A stretch of 64,000 bases of DNA from Chryseobacterium sp. Leaf180 (GCF_001424585.1 NZ_LMPJ01000009.1:306212-370211), one strand, 5' to 3'. Shown: positions 42,211 to 51,811, counted from the first letter of the stretch. Numbers and translations: made by a program. Notes: generated from the letters alone by a model not told the origin.

Positions 42211-43995
42211 ATGAAACATTCTTTATTAAGTTTTGTACTGGGCTTAATGTGTACTTTCTCATTAGCACAGGCACCTGCCAATTACTACGACGGAACCGCA
42301 GGATTATCCGGATCAGCTCTGAAAACGCAGCTCCGCACCATCATTACCAACGGCCATACCGACAACGGCTATGGCGGGCTCTGGACCGGTTATCAGACCA
42401 CAGACCGCGATTATTTTTATGAAAACGACGGAACGATCTTAGATATCTATTCCGAAAACCCTACCGGCGCAGATCCTTACAATTTCACCATCACGACAAA
42501 CCAATGCGGTGGAAGCGGCTATGTGAATGAAGGAGACTGCTACAACCGTGAGCACATTGTGCCTCAGAGTTTGTTTAATGAAGCTTCTCCGATGAAAAAT
42601 GACATCAATTTCATCCGTGCAACTGACGGAAAAGTAAACGGAATGCGTTCAAACTTTCCTTTCGGTACGGTAGGAACAGCGACTTACACTTCACTAAACG
42701 GTTCAAAACTTGGAAACTCTGTTTCTGCAGGTTATTCAGGAACTGTTTTTGAGCCAATTAATGCTTTTAAAGGTGATGTAGCGCGTATGATCTTTTATTT
42801 TGTAACAAGATACGGCGCGCAGCTTTCAACTTTCCAGTCCGGAAACATGCTTGGAGGAGCAGAATTTCCTGGTTTACAACAGTGGGAGCTTAATCAGCTT
42901 TTGGTATGGCACACTGCAGATCCTGTTTCACCGGCAGAAATTGCGCGAAACAATGCTTCGTATGCGTATCAGGGAAACAGAAATCCGTACATCGACAATC
43001 CGTCTTTCGTAGCGTCTGTTTGGGGAACTCCGGTAATCGACAATCAGGCACCAACTGCACCTACAAACCTTGTGGCGAGCAACCCGACTTCAAATTCTAT
43101 TACCTTAAACTGGACGGCTTCTACAGACAACATTGGTATTTCTGCTTATGATGTTTATATGAATGGTTTGCTTAAAACTACGGTTACAGCTACTACTGCG
43201 ACGATTTCAGGTCTGGCACCGACAACGGCGTACAGCTTTTACGTAATCGCAAGAGACACTTCAAACAATCCTTCACCTCAAAGCAACACGGTTTCTGCAA
43301 CGACACTTGCAGGCGTTCCAGGAACAGGAAGCTGCGGAACTGAAGATTTTTCTACCATTCCGGCAGCAGCAAATTCTTACGCTACTCAGGTTTGGACGAG
43401 CAACGGAATTACCTATACTTCTACAGATTCCCGTACTGATGAGACAATTAACGGTCGCGCACTGATTATCAGAAACGGCAATATGACGACTTCAAGCGTT
43501 ACCGGTGGAATTTCAAGTTTAACTTTAACCACACAACTGAAATTTTCCGGAACTTCCAACAGCTTAAATGTTTTGGTAAATGACGTATTGGTAGGTATCA
43601 TCCCTTACAGCGCTACCGTTGCAACAACGACGATCAGCAACATCAACGTAACCGGAAATTTCGTGTTGAAAATTGTACAGCCAATCACCGGAAACCGTGT
43701 GGCGATCGATGATCTCAGCTGGTCTTGCGCAGGAAATCTTGGTACAGCAAATGTTACAAAAGATTCTTCAGCGTTCAGTATTTACCCAAATCCGGTAAAG
43801 AACCATGAGCTTTTTGTAAAAGGTGAAAATTTAAGCAAAACTGCAAAAGCAGAAGTTTATGATCTTTCCGGAAAACTGATTTTAAAGGTTGATCAGCCAT
43901 TCAAAAATTCAAACAAAATCAATCTTCATGGCGTAAGCAAAGGAGTTTACATCCTGAAGACAGACAATTCTTCTTCGAAATTTATCGTTGATTAA
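42211..43995 (+). CDS. Secreted endonuclease I-family nuclease with Fn3 and T9SS sorting domains
   Basis: 594 aa. Signal peptide MKHSLLSFVLGLMCTFSLAQA. EndA/NucM-type nuclease domain about 30-275: the active-site His in NREHIVPQSLFNEASPMK (about 114), DINFIRATDGKVNGMRSN, and SKLGNSVSAGYSGTVFEP. A fibronectin type III domain spans about 280-367 (PTAPTNLVASNPTSNSITLN), followed by a beta-sandwich-like segment (about 375-510). A T9SS type A sorting domain follows at about 520-594 (FSIYPNPVKNHELFVKG, KINLHGVSKGVYILK). It likely degrades extracellular DNA and RNA. Its terminator lies close behind. Confidence 0.92.
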   Translation: MKHSLLSFVLGLMCTFSLAQAPANYYDGTAGLSGSALKTQLRTIITNGHTDNGYGGLWTGYQTTDRDYFYENDGTILDIYSENPTGADPYNFTITTNQCGGSGYVNEGDCYNREHIVPQSLFNEASPMKNDINFIRATDGKVNGMRSNFPFGTVGTATYTSLNGSKLGNSVSAGYSGTVFEPINAFKGDVARMIFYFVTRYGAQLSTFQSGNMLGGAEFPGLQQWELNQLLVWHTADPVSPAEIARNNASYAYQGNRNPYIDNPSFVASVWGTPVIDNQAPTAPTNLVASNPTSNSITLNWTASTDNIGISAYDVYMNGLLKTTVTATTATISGLAPTTAYSFYVIARDTSNNPSPQSNTVSATTLAGVPGTGSCGTEDFSTIPAAANSYATQVWTSNGITYTSTDSRTDETINGRALIIRNGNMTTSSVTGGISSLTLTTQLKFSGTSNSLNVLVNDVLVGIIPYSATVATTTISNINVTGNFVLKIVQPITGNRVAIDDLSWSCAGNLGTANVTKDSSAFSIYPNPVKNHELFVKGENLSKTAKAEVYDLSGKLILKVDQPFKNSNKINLHGVSKGVYILKTDNSSSKFIVD

Positions 43996-44016
43996 TTTTA
44001 AACAACATATCCATTG

Positions 44017-44043
44017 AAGACCGGTTTTTCCGGTCTTTTTTTT
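44017..44043 (+). terminator. Terminator of the endonuclease gene
   Basis: 8-bp perfect stem AAGACCGG / CCGGTCTT with a 5-nt loop and an eight-T run, overlapping the aroE -7 element by its last T residues. Confidence 0.88.
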
Positions 44044-44049
44044 ATTTTT
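44042..44049 (+). promoter_or_regulatory. -7 element of aroE inside the terminator tail
   Basis: TATTTTTG begins within the terminator T-run and ends 5 nt before the aroE ATG at 44055. Transcription would start at about the ATG, so this would be a leaderless mRNA if used. No clear -33 because the terminator stem occupies it. Confidence 0.4.
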
Positions 44050-44054
44050 GAAAG

Positions 44055-44792
44055 ATGAATTCCCAGATCAAACTCGGGCTGATCGGCCGCAATATATCCT
44101 ACTCTTTTTCGAAAATGTACTTTGAAAAAAAGTTTACAAAACTCAATCTCGATCATGTTTCCTATTCTTTATTTGATTTAAATGAAATCAGCGAAGTTGA
44201 AGAGCTATTTGAGGATTCGTCGGTGGCCGGTTTTAATGTGACGATTCCCTATAAAGAAGCGGTTATTGATTATCTTGATGAACTGAGCGAGGAGGCCAGA
44301 ACAATCGGTGCAGTAAACTGTGTGAAAATTGAGAACGGCATCAAAAAAGGTTTTAATACCGATGCTTACGGATTTGAAAGAACGCTGGATATTCAGTTAC
44401 AAAATCATCATCAGTCGGCAATCGTTCTCGGCGATGGCGGAGCAGCGAAAGCGGTACAGTTTGTTTTAAAAAAGAAACAAATCCCGGCTATTACCGTTTC
44501 GCGAAAATCTGAATTTACATTTGAAAATTTAACCAAAGATCAAGTCGAAAAAAACCTGCTTATCGTACAGTGTACGCCTGTCGGCACGTTTCCGAATGTG
44601 GAAGATTCTGTAAAATTTCCGTTTGAAGGAATTTCAGAAAAACATCTCGTAATCGACCTTATTTACAACCCGGAATACACCAAATTTTTAAGTGAAGCTG
44701 CCGCGCGCGGAGCACAAACGGCCAATGGATTTTATATGCTTGAACAGCAGGCAGAAAAAGCCTGGGAAATTTGGGAGGTTCAGAAAAAATAG
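44055..44792 (+). CDS. aroE: Shikimate dehydrogenase
   Basis: NADPH-dependent reduction of 3-dehydroshikimate in aromatic amino acid synthesis, 245 aa (compact, as in Bacteroidota). LIGRNISYSFSKMYFEKKF, GFNVTIPYKEAV with the catalytic Lys, INGAVNCV-type IGAVNCVKIENG, and Rossmann GDGGAAKAVQFVL. Ends ANGFYMLEQQAEKAWEIW. Downstream is the DUF349 gene, separated by about 77 nt. Confidence 0.95.
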   Translation: MNSQIKLGLIGRNISYSFSKMYFEKKFTKLNLDHVSYSLFDLNEISEVEELFEDSSVAGFNVTIPYKEAVIDYLDELSEEARTIGAVNCVKIENGIKKGFNTDAYGFERTLDIQLQNHHQSAIVLGDGGAAKAVQFVLKKKQIPAITVSRKSEFTFENLTKDQVEKNLLIVQCTPVGTFPNVEDSVKFPFEGISEKHLVIDLIYNPEYTKFLSEAAARGAQTANGFYMLEQQAEKAWEIWEVQKK

Positions 44793-44869
44793 CATAAATT
44801 AGTGCCTTGTTTCCGAAAGACAGATTTTTCGGAAACCCGCTAGACCGCCATTCACAAAACAGATTTGCT

Positions 44870-46747
44870 ATGACTACAGAAAACAACCTTTCTGAAAACG
44901 AGGAAAACAAACCTTTTCCTGAAGAAAATACTGCCGAAACCCCGGCTGAAAAAGAGACTGAAACCACCTCTGCAAATACAGAGGAAGAAACTTCTTCAGA
45001 TGTAACAGAAGCTACCGAAACGCCTTCCTCAGAATCTGAAACTTCTGAAATGCCTTCGCCTGAAGAAAAACCAGCTGAAAATCTGGTTGATCTTTCGCTT
45101 GATGAAGCGTTGCAGCAAATGGAGAAAATCATTAATGCTGAAAATGCCGGCGAGCATACGAAAGAATTTAATAATTTTAAAGAAATGGCTAACCGCGCGA
45201 TTCACCACGATATCGACGCTAAAAAAACAGAGTACACAGAGGGCGGATCGGCTGCAGAAAATTTCAGTTATGAACATCCTTCGCAGTCGAGATTTAATGC
45301 TTTGGTGCATATTTTCCGCGAGAAGCATGATGCTTTTCAGAAAAATCAGGATGCAGAACAAGGCAAAAATCTGGAGCACAGACAGCAGATTATTGACCGT
45401 CTGAAAAATCTGTACACCAATTCTGAGCCTGGTGTGAATCTCTTTAAATCAATCCGCGAGATTAAGGAAGAATGGTCGAATGCCGGACAGGTGGCAAAGT
45501 CTGAATTTAAAATTTTAAACAATAATTATTTTCATCATCTGAATCAGTTTTATCAGATGCTGGATATGAATAAAGAATTTCTTGAGCAGGAATATTCGCA
45601 TAATCTTGAAAAGCGTCAGCACATCATTGCACGCGCGAAAGAGCTTGAAAATGAAACTTCTGTACAGAAAGCACTGAATGAACTTCAGTATCTGCACAAA
45701 CTCTGGAAAGAAGAAGCTGAGCCTGTCGCCGAAGAACACCGCGAGAAGACGTGGGATGAATTTAAGGAAATTTCGAACAGGATTCACGACCGCAAATCTG
45801 AACTTTCTGCAGCGATTGAAACTGAACAAAATGCCAATCTGGAGAAGAAAGTTCAGATTATCGAAGAGATTAAAAAACTCGCAGAGCCACAGGATAATCC
45901 GAGTCACGGTTACTGGCAAAACTCAATCAAACGCGTGGAAGAACTTCGTTCTGAATTTCTTAAAACCGGAAATGTGCCGAGAAAAATCTCGAACAGCAAC
46001 TGGAATGATTTTAAAACCATTCTCAGAAACTTCAACAGCCAGAAAAACAATTATTACAAATCATTAAAAGGTTCTCAGCAGCAGAATCTTGACGAAAAAA
46101 TGAAGCTGATACAGACTGCCAAAGACAATATGATGTCTGAGGACTGGGAAACTGCAGTGGCACTCTTTAAAAAACTTCAGGACGACTGGAAGCAGATCGG
46201 GCATGTACCGAAAAGCATGACGAATAAAATCTGGGACGAATTCCGTGAAGCGTGCAATACATTTTTTAATAATTATCGTGAAAAAAGCGCTGCTTCTACC
46301 GATAACTGGAAGGAAAATTACAAAATGAAGCGCAATCTTCTTGAAGATCTGAAAACCATTGGTGACGAGGAAGGAAGTGTAGAAAAAATTGAGACGATAA
46401 AAACTTCGTGGAATAATATCGGGAAAGTGCCCAGAGATAAGATTGGCATCAATACTGAATTTAACAAAACGCTTCGCGAGAAACTTAAACTCAATAAAAT
46501 TAACGAATACGAACTTAAGGAAGACGGTTTAACAGAAAATCAGCTGACTGATAAAGCGCGTAAGATGAAGAATCAGATCGCTGATCTCGAATCTGAAATT
46601 GTAAAGCTTGAAAACAATATGTCGTTCTTCAAAAATCCTTCACGCGACAATCCGCTTTTAAAGGATACGTATCGTACGATCGACGAAAAACGCGTGCAGC
46701 TCGATGGTATGAAGCAAAGCCTTCACCATATTATTTCGGGCGAATAA
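44870..46747 (+). CDS. DUF349 repeat protein
   Basis: Start at the ATG at 44870 (MTTENNLSENEENKPF), 625 aa; the frame extends to 44807 but the upstream residues are not convincing. Residues 1-70 are an acidic, Glu/Thr/Ser/Pro-rich low-complexity tail. Then come about six DUF349 repeats of about 70-75 residues in coiled-coil-rich helices (KRQHIIARAKELENET, HIPKSMTN-type GHVPKSMTNKIWDEFREA, GKVPRDKIG). A Bacteroidota hallmark protein of unknown function, possibly binding RNA or ribosomes; I draw no further inference. Cytoplasmic. Confidence 0.88.
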   Translation: MTTENNLSENEENKPFPEENTAETPAEKETETTSANTEEETSSDVTEATETPSSESETSEMPSPEEKPAENLVDLSLDEALQQMEKIINAENAGEHTKEFNNFKEMANRAIHHDIDAKKTEYTEGGSAAENFSYEHPSQSRFNALVHIFREKHDAFQKNQDAEQGKNLEHRQQIIDRLKNLYTNSEPGVNLFKSIREIKEEWSNAGQVAKSEFKILNNNYFHHLNQFYQMLDMNKEFLEQEYSHNLEKRQHIIARAKELENETSVQKALNELQYLHKLWKEEAEPVAEEHREKTWDEFKEISNRIHDRKSELSAAIETEQNANLEKKVQIIEEIKKLAEPQDNPSHGYWQNSIKRVEELRSEFLKTGNVPRKISNSNWNDFKTILRNFNSQKNNYYKSLKGSQQQNLDEKMKLIQTAKDNMMSEDWETAVALFKKLQDDWKQIGHVPKSMTNKIWDEFREACNTFFNNYREKSAASTDNWKENYKMKRNLLEDLKTIGDEEGSVEKIETIKTSWNNIGKVPRDKIGINTEFNKTLREKLKLNKINEYELKEDGLTENQLTDKARKMKNQIADLESEIVKLENNMSFFKNPSRDNPLLKDTYRTIDEKRVQLDGMKQSLHHIISGE

Positions 46748-46770
46748 AATTTAATAAAAATAAAATTCAG

Positions 46771-46803
46771 GCGAAGCAAAGAAATTTGTCTTCGCTTTTT
46801 TTA
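46771..46803 (+). terminator. Terminator of the DUF349 gene
   Basis: GCGAAG / CTTCGC stem with a bulged CAAA / TTTG extension, followed by seven T residues, directly before the ribD start. Confidence 0.8.
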
Positions 46804-46804
46804 T

Positions 46805-47854
46805 ATGGAAGACGAATTGTATATGCGGCGCTGCATTGAACTCGCCAAAAAAGCTACAGGAAACACCTATCCAAATCCGCTGGTGGGAAGCATCATTGTA
46901 CACAACGGTAAAATAATCGGGGAAGGATTTCATCAGAAAGCCGGTGAGGCGCATGCAGAAATTAATGCGATTAATTCAGTTGAAAATCGAGAATTGCTGA
47001 AAGAATCCACCATTTATGTTTCTCTTGAACCTTGTGCGCACTACGGAAAAACGCCGCCGTGTGCTTTAAAAATTATTGAAATTGGTTTCAAAAGAGTCGT
47101 TATCGGTGCGATGGATCTGCACGACAAGGTAAACGGAAAAGGCAAAAAGATGATTGAGGAAGCAGGAATTGAAGTTGTTTCCGGGATTTTGGAGAATGAA
47201 TGTCTGGATTTAAATAAAAGATTTTTCACGTTTCATCAGAAAAAACGTCCGTATATTATTTTGAAATGGGCAGAATCTGCAGACCATTTTATGGATCAGG
47301 ACTTTAAACCCACACAAATCAGCAATTCGCTGACGAAGCAGTTTGTGCATCGGCTGAGAAATTCTGAACACGCAATTTTGATCGGAACCATGACGGCGAT
47401 GCGCGATAATCCGAGCCTGACGACGCGTGAACTCACGGGAAGAAATCCGATCCGTCTGCTGATAGATTCTGATCTTTCGGTGCCGAGAGATTTTCATATT
47501 TTTAATAAAGAAGCGGAAACTTATGTATTTAATACGATAAAAAATCTGGATGAATCTCACATTCAGCTGATCAAAGTTTCTAAAGAAAATTTCATCGCAG
47601 AAATGTTGGAGAAACTTCACGAAAAGCAGATTCAATCGCTGATTGTGGAAGGTGGCGGAAAAGTTTTGCAGCAGTTTATAGATGCGGATCTCTGGGACGA
47701 AGCGATCATCATCAAAAATCCAAATCTTGTACTTAAAAACGGAACAAAGGCTCCCACTTTTAATAAAATGTCCGAGAGAAGCGAACAGTACCGAGATAAT
47801 GTGATTGAGTTTTACAGCAATTTTAAACAAAATACTGATGATTCTGGAGTATAA
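46805..47854 (+). CDS. ribD: Bifunctional riboflavin deaminase-reductase
   Basis: Steps 2 and 3 of riboflavin synthesis, 349 aa. Deaminase domain (about 1-145): zinc motif GEAHAEINAINS and PCAHYGKTPPC. The reductase domain (about 150-349) binds NADPH: RPYIILKWAESADHFMD, LIGTMTAMRDNPSL, SLIVEGGGKVLQQFI. The first ATG is at 46805, 2 nt after the terminator tail, so the mRNA leader must be very short. It overlaps the YigZ-family gene by 17 nt. Confidence 0.95.
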   Translation: MEDELYMRRCIELAKKATGNTYPNPLVGSIIVHNGKIIGEGFHQKAGEAHAEINAINSVENRELLKESTIYVSLEPCAHYGKTPPCALKIIEIGFKRVVIGAMDLHDKVNGKGKKMIEEAGIEVVSGILENECLDLNKRFFTFHQKKRPYIILKWAESADHFMDQDFKPTQISNSLTKQFVHRLRNSEHAILIGTMTAMRDNPSLTTRELTGRNPIRLLIDSDLSVPRDFHIFNKEAETYVFNTIKNLDESHIQLIKVSKENFIAEMLEKLHEKQIQSLIVEGGGKVLQQFIDADLWDEAIIIKNPNLVLKNGTKAPTFNKMSERSEQYRDNVIEFYSNFKQNTDDSGV

Positions 47855-48455
47855 AACGTTGGCAAAGCCGGCTGAAGAAATACTTTTAAAGGAAAAAGGA
47901 AGCAAATTTATCGGCTTTGCATATCCTGCAGAAAGCGAAACAGAAATCAAAGATATTCTGGAAAACTTGCGAACCGTTCATCCAAAAGCGACGCATCACT
48001 GCTACGCGTACCGTTTGGGAATAAAAGGTGATCAATACCGGGCAAATGACGACGGCGAACCATCCGGAAGTGCCGGTTTGCCGATTTACAATCAGCTATT
48101 GGCGCACGAAATCACCAACGTTCTGGTAATTGTTGTGAGATATTACGGCGGAACAAAACTGGGTGTTTCAGGTTTGGTAAAAGCGTATAAAGAAGCTGCG
48201 AAGGATGCGATCGAGGCTACGGAAATCATCGTCAAAGAATTAGAAGAAACTGTAACAATCGAATTTCCGTTCAGTTTACAAAATGTTATTTTCACTTTGC
48301 TTTCGAAGTATGATGCTAAAATTTTAGAATTTGACGCGGACGAAAACTGTTCGATAAAAGCGAGCCTGAAAACCGCACACAAAGAAAACATCTCCGAAAA
48401 ACTTTCTGAGATGCAAAATGTAGCATTTAATTTTTTAATGATCTGCAGAACATGA
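47838..48455 (+). CDS. YigZ/IMPACT-family protein
   Basis: Start set at the ATG at 47838 (MILEYKTLAKPAEEILL), 205 aa; the in-frame extension to 47805 lies deep inside ribD. IMPACT domain (about 1-125): KGSKFIGFAYPAESE, HPKATHHCYAYRLG, DDGEPSGSAGLPI, VLVIVVRYYGGTKLGVSGLV. C-terminal DUF1949 domain about 140-200. Function uncertain in bacteria; the family is linked to translation control. Translationally coupled to ribD. It ends in a 21-nt overlap with the convergent membrane gene. Confidence 0.93.
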   Translation: MILEYKTLAKPAEEILLKEKGSKFIGFAYPAESETEIKDILENLRTVHPKATHHCYAYRLGIKGDQYRANDDGEPSGSAGLPIYNQLLAHEITNVLVIVVRYYGGTKLGVSGLVKAYKEAAKDAIEATEIIVKELEETVTIEFPFSLQNVIFTLLSKYDAKILEFDADENCSIKASLKTAHKENISEKLSEMQNVAFNFLMICRT

Positions 48456-49583
48456 CAGTTTTGTCATCGACTGTTTATCAACGTTGTATAGAAAGACGGA
48501 TATGTTTTCGCAGCCATATTTCTTTAATAATATTTGTCCGGCCTTCTGCTGAATTTCCAGTTCGGGCGAAGAGGCAGATTTCAGTTCAGCCATCGCCCAG
48601 TTTTGCAAAGCTATTCCCACTTTTCCGTTGCAGAAAGAAGTGAAAGATTTATCATCGAAAGTCGTTAAATCTTTATTGCTTTTTTTCGTACATATATAGA
48701 GCTGCGTTCCTTTCGCAGAATAGAGGTTGAAAGAAAAATACTGATAATATCTTCCGAAAAAACTGTATATCGGCATAATGAACCACAGAATCATCCACGG
48801 AAGCTGAGACGAAATAATTGTCTTATCAAAAGTTATATCATCTTTCTGATACAGAAGAAACAGGATGGCGATCATAGCCAGATTCCATATCCATACGATT
48901 GAATTATAATTTAATCCAAACGGACCGAGAAGAATTAAAATCCCGACGTGCAATGCAATCAGAATATAGCTGGTTTTCTTTTTAGATTTTCCGAAAAAAA
49001 GCAGGAATGCCAGAAAAATTTCAGTTACAGGAATAAGAAGTCCGACGAAAAAGAGTTTGTATTTGAGAATAACTTCATTTGACAATCCAAAAAATGCAGT
49101 CAAAATATGATCTCTCCAGAAATAGTCAAGAAAATTTCTGTTTAATTTATGCAAACCGCTGTAAAAAAATGTTGCGACGAGAAACAGATGAAGGAGCAGA
49201 AAAACTGTTTTTGGTTTAGAAAAATTTAAGATCACCGTAAGTGTAAAACACAGGTACATAAATTCCCAAGGATGCCATCGAACGCTGTCCAGCGAGCAAC
49301 TTACTATTTCTAAAATAAAAAGTACGATGAGTAAACTTCGGTTCAGTTTAAAAACAATAATCAAAAACAAAATGACTAAAGACAATCCGAAAAAAATCAA
49401 ATGCAGAGACGGCGGAACCTCCTGTAAAATTTCAAACGGCGCAACAACGGGATAAACTCTGTCAGCAATCCATGTTTTATAACTCCAAAGCTTGGTGATG
49501 AGCCAGAAGAAACAGATGATTTTCACTAAAACAGCGATTCTCTGATTTTCGGAAGCAAAGGATTTTAAAAGATTCATGAGCAT
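48435..49583 (-). CDS. Multi-pass membrane protein (HTTM/MauE-DoxX-like)
   Basis: 382 aa with about eight membrane segments and a soluble C-terminal tail of about 95 residues (LYICTKKSNKDLTTFDDK to SCSADH). Motif FFYSGLHKLNRNFLDYFW (about 139-156) is like the HTTM/DoxX core. Function unknown; it may act in quinone- or vitamin K-like chemistry, but I see no catalytic residues. The 3' end overlaps yigZ's 3' end by 21 nt, convergent. Confidence 0.72.
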   Translation of the reverse strand: MLMNLLKSFASENQRIAVLVKIICFFWLITKLWSYKTWIADRVYPVVAPFEILQEVPPSLHLIFFGLSLVILFLIIVFKLNRSLLIVLFILEIVSCSLDSVRWHPWEFMYLCFTLTVILNFSKPKTVFLLLHLFLVATFFYSGLHKLNRNFLDYFWRDHILTAFFGLSNEVILKYKLFFVGLLIPVTEIFLAFLLFFGKSKKKTSYILIALHVGILILLGPFGLNYNSIVWIWNLAMIAILFLLYQKDDITFDKTIISSQLPWMILWFIMPIYSFFGRYYQYFSFNLYSAKGTQLYICTKKSNKDLTTFDDKSFTSFCNGKVGIALQNWAMAELKSASSPELEIQQKAGQILLKKYGCENISVFLYNVDKQSMTKLSCSADH

Positions 49584-49696
49584 TCAATCTGGCTCAAAAA
49601 TATTAAAATGAAGTGAGATGATATTTGAGATTCAGAAAAAAAACATCTCAAAAATTATATTGAGATGCGATATATTATTTAAAAGATATTCGTAAA

Positions 49697-50404
49697 CTAT
49701 CTTCTGCTGCCCATCAGCATTGAAGCCCAATATAAAAGCTGAGCAAGTGAACCGAGTGCGGCAACAAGATACGTTCTTGCGGCCCATTTTAAACTGTCTT
49801 CCACGCCTACATATTCTTCTGGTGTCACCGTATTGGTTTCTTTGAGCCATTTCATTGCGCGGTTGCTTGCGTCATATTCTACCGGAAGTGTGATAAATGC
49901 AAATAAAGTGGTCGCTGCAAACATTACGACTCCAATTGCCAAAACCAAAGTATTTCCCTGTGGATTTTCGATGGAACGTGTAGCGAACATAATCATTAAA
50001 CCGCCAATTAAAACAAACTGCATTAAATTTGAACTGATCTGTACAACGGGAACCAGTTTTGATCTCAACTGCAACATTGAATATCCTACTGCGTGCTGCA
50101 CTGCATGTCCACATTCGTGCGCGGCAACTGCGGCGGCGGCGGCATTTCTCTGCATATAAACGCCTTCGGAAAGGTTTACAGTTTTGTTTGCCGGATTGTA
50201 GTGATCTGTCAGCTGCCCGGGAACAGAAATCACCTGGACATCATTTATTTTATTATCGCGAAGCATCTTTTCGGCGATTTCTTTTCCGCTCATGCCGTTG
50301 CGAAGCTGCACTTTTGAGTAATGTTCAAATTTGAATTTCAAACGCGCCGAGACCAGCCAGCTGATGAGCATTGATGCAATGATTATAATATAGTAGCCGC
50401 CCAT
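49697..50404 (-). CDS. YugP-type zinc metallopeptidase
   Basis: 235 aa inner membrane protein. Segment 1 about residues 3-18 (GYYIIIIASMLISWLV), zinc motif HECGHAVQHAVGY near residue 91 (HExxH), then segments about 125-142 and 160-180. A conserved GVYMQRNAAAAAVAAHECG precedes the motif. Family of membrane-bound zinc peptidases with unknown substrate. Transcribed divergently from the GNAT gene. Confidence 0.93.
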   Translation of the reverse strand: MGGYYIIIIASMLISWLVSARLKFKFEHYSKVQLRNGMSGKEIAEKMLRDNKINDVQVISVPGQLTDHYNPANKTVNLSEGVYMQRNAAAAAVAAHECGHAVQHAVGYSMLQLRSKLVPVVQISSNLMQFVLIGGLMIMFATRSIENPQGNTLVLAIGVVMFAATTLFAFITLPVEYDASNRAMKWLKETNTVTPEEYVGVEDSLKWAARTYLVAALGSLAQLLYWASMLMGSRR

Positions 50405-50477
50405 TTTGAGTGTTTTTTATTGTGTTTATTCTGTCCTTTGATGTAATAATTATGCCAAAGTTTTGGCTATAATTCTC

Positions 50478-50485
50478 TATATTTG
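50478..50485 (+). promoter_or_regulatory. Candidate -7 element for the GNAT gene
   Basis: TATATTTG matches TAnnTTTG; the palindrome CCAAAGTTTTGG lies 12 nt upstream at 50456-50467, possibly an operator. Predicted start about 50492, leader 16 nt. Confidence 0.4.
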
Positions 50486-50507
50486 TGCTAATCATTGCTT
50501 AAAAAAC

Positions 50508-51632
50508 ATGTCAGAAGTTTTCATTCGCGAGGTAAAAACGACAGCAGAAATTAAAGAATTTGTACAGTTCCCGATGGATCTTTACAAAGACAATCCCTAT
50601 TACGTTCCTTCTTTTATAAAAGACGAAATCAACGTCTGGAACAAAAATGAAAATCCTGCCCTTCAATATTCTCTAGCGAAGCAATTTTTAGCCTACAAAA
50701 ACGGGAAAATAGCGGGCCGTATTGCTGCAATCATCAACCGAAAAGAACAAAAGGAATTAGGCATCACAAAAGTGCGTTTTGGCTGGATTGATTTTATTGA
50801 TGACCGTGAGGTTTCCAAAGCTCTTATGGATATGGTTATTAATTTCGCTAAACATCATCAGATTTCAAAAATTGAAGGTCCGATGGGCTTTACCAATCTC
50901 GATAAAGCCGGAATGCTGACATTTGGTTTTGAAAAAATTGCAACGATGATAGGCATTTACAACCACGCGTATTACCCGCAACACATTGAAGCACTCGGTT
51001 TGACGAAAGAAAAAGAATGGGTAGAATTTGAGATGAATTTCCCGAAAATACTTCCGCCGAAAGTGGAGAAATTCAGTTCGCTGATTGCAGAAAAATACAA
51101 ACTCCGTGTTCTTCATTTTAAAAGTAAAGAAGAGATTTTACCATATGTAAAACCGATGTTTAAACTGCTTGATAAAACGTACAACACCCTGTCGACCTAC
51201 ACCCCGATTACTGAAGAGCAGATAAAAACATATAAAGAAAAATTCTTCCCGCTGATCGCTAAAAACTACGTCATCTGCGTTGTTGATGAGCACGATGAGC
51301 TGGTTTCGTTTGCTGTTACCATGCCCTCTTATTCCAAAGCTTTGCAGAAATCTAAAGGAAAACTTTTCCCATTCGGCTGGTGGCATTTTTTGCAGGCAGA
51401 GAAGAAAAACGACCGCGCCAATTTTTATCTCATCGGCATTCATCCAGAATATCAGCGAAGAGGCGTTACCGCGATTATCTTTAAAGAAATATTCGTGCGT
51501 TTCAACAAGATGGGAATAGATTTTGCCGAGACCAATCCGGAGCTTGAAGAAAACAAAAGCGTACAGGTCTTGTGGCAGGATTACAACCCAGTGAATCACA
51601 AACGCCGCCGAACTTATTCCATGGAAATCTGA
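50508..51632 (+). CDS. GNAT-family N-acetyltransferase
   Basis: Start at the ATG at 50508 (MSEVFIREVKTTAEIK), 374 aa; the frame extends to 50463 without a good start. The GNAT motif A is in NFYLIGIHPEYQRRGVTAIIFKE near residue 310, with R/Q-x-x-G-V-x-A for acetyl-CoA. The N-terminal half (about 1-150) is a second acetyltransferase-like lobe (GFTNLDKAGMLTFGFE). A larger family common in Bacteroidota; substrate unknown. Its stop (TGA) overlaps the next ATG. Confidence 0.85.
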   Translation: MSEVFIREVKTTAEIKEFVQFPMDLYKDNPYYVPSFIKDEINVWNKNENPALQYSLAKQFLAYKNGKIAGRIAAIINRKEQKELGITKVRFGWIDFIDDREVSKALMDMVINFAKHHQISKIEGPMGFTNLDKAGMLTFGFEKIATMIGIYNHAYYPQHIEALGLTKEKEWVEFEMNFPKILPPKVEKFSSLIAEKYKLRVLHFKSKEEILPYVKPMFKLLDKTYNTLSTYTPITEEQIKTYKEKFFPLIAKNYVICVVDEHDELVSFAVTMPSYSKALQKSKGKLFPFGWWHFLQAEKKNDRANFYLIGIHPEYQRRGVTAIIFKEIFVRFNKMGIDFAETNPELEENKSVQVLWQDYNPVNHKRRRTYSMEI

Positions 51633-51811
51633 TGCTAAAACCCAATATAATCATCTTTGCTGTACTCGTTGCCGGCTTTATCGCTTACAACTTTTTCTTT
51701 CCCGTTGCCGACGGCCGCTTACATACGGTAATAAATATTGTTTATGCGAGTGTTCTTTTTGCCTACATTGCTTTTATGGCTTTCAGGATGCTGAAACAGC
51801 TGAAAAAATAG
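51632..51811 (+). CDS. Small two-pass membrane protein, 59 aa
   Basis: The ATG at 51632 overlaps the GNAT stop codon (TGATG). Two hydrophobic segments, about 5-21 (NIIIFAVLVAGFIAYNFFF) and about 33-51 (VINIVYASVLFAYIAFMAF), separated by VADGRLHT. Translational coupling with the GNAT gene supports reality. No family recognised. Confidence 0.7.
   Translation: MLKPNIIIFAVLVAGFIAYNFFFPVADGRLHTVINIVYASVLFAYIAFMAFRMLKQLKK

Noticed and set aside
47210..47950. 246-aa minus-strand ORF opposite ribD
   Set aside because: Antisense shadow of ribD and the YigZ-family gene, no signal or domain.
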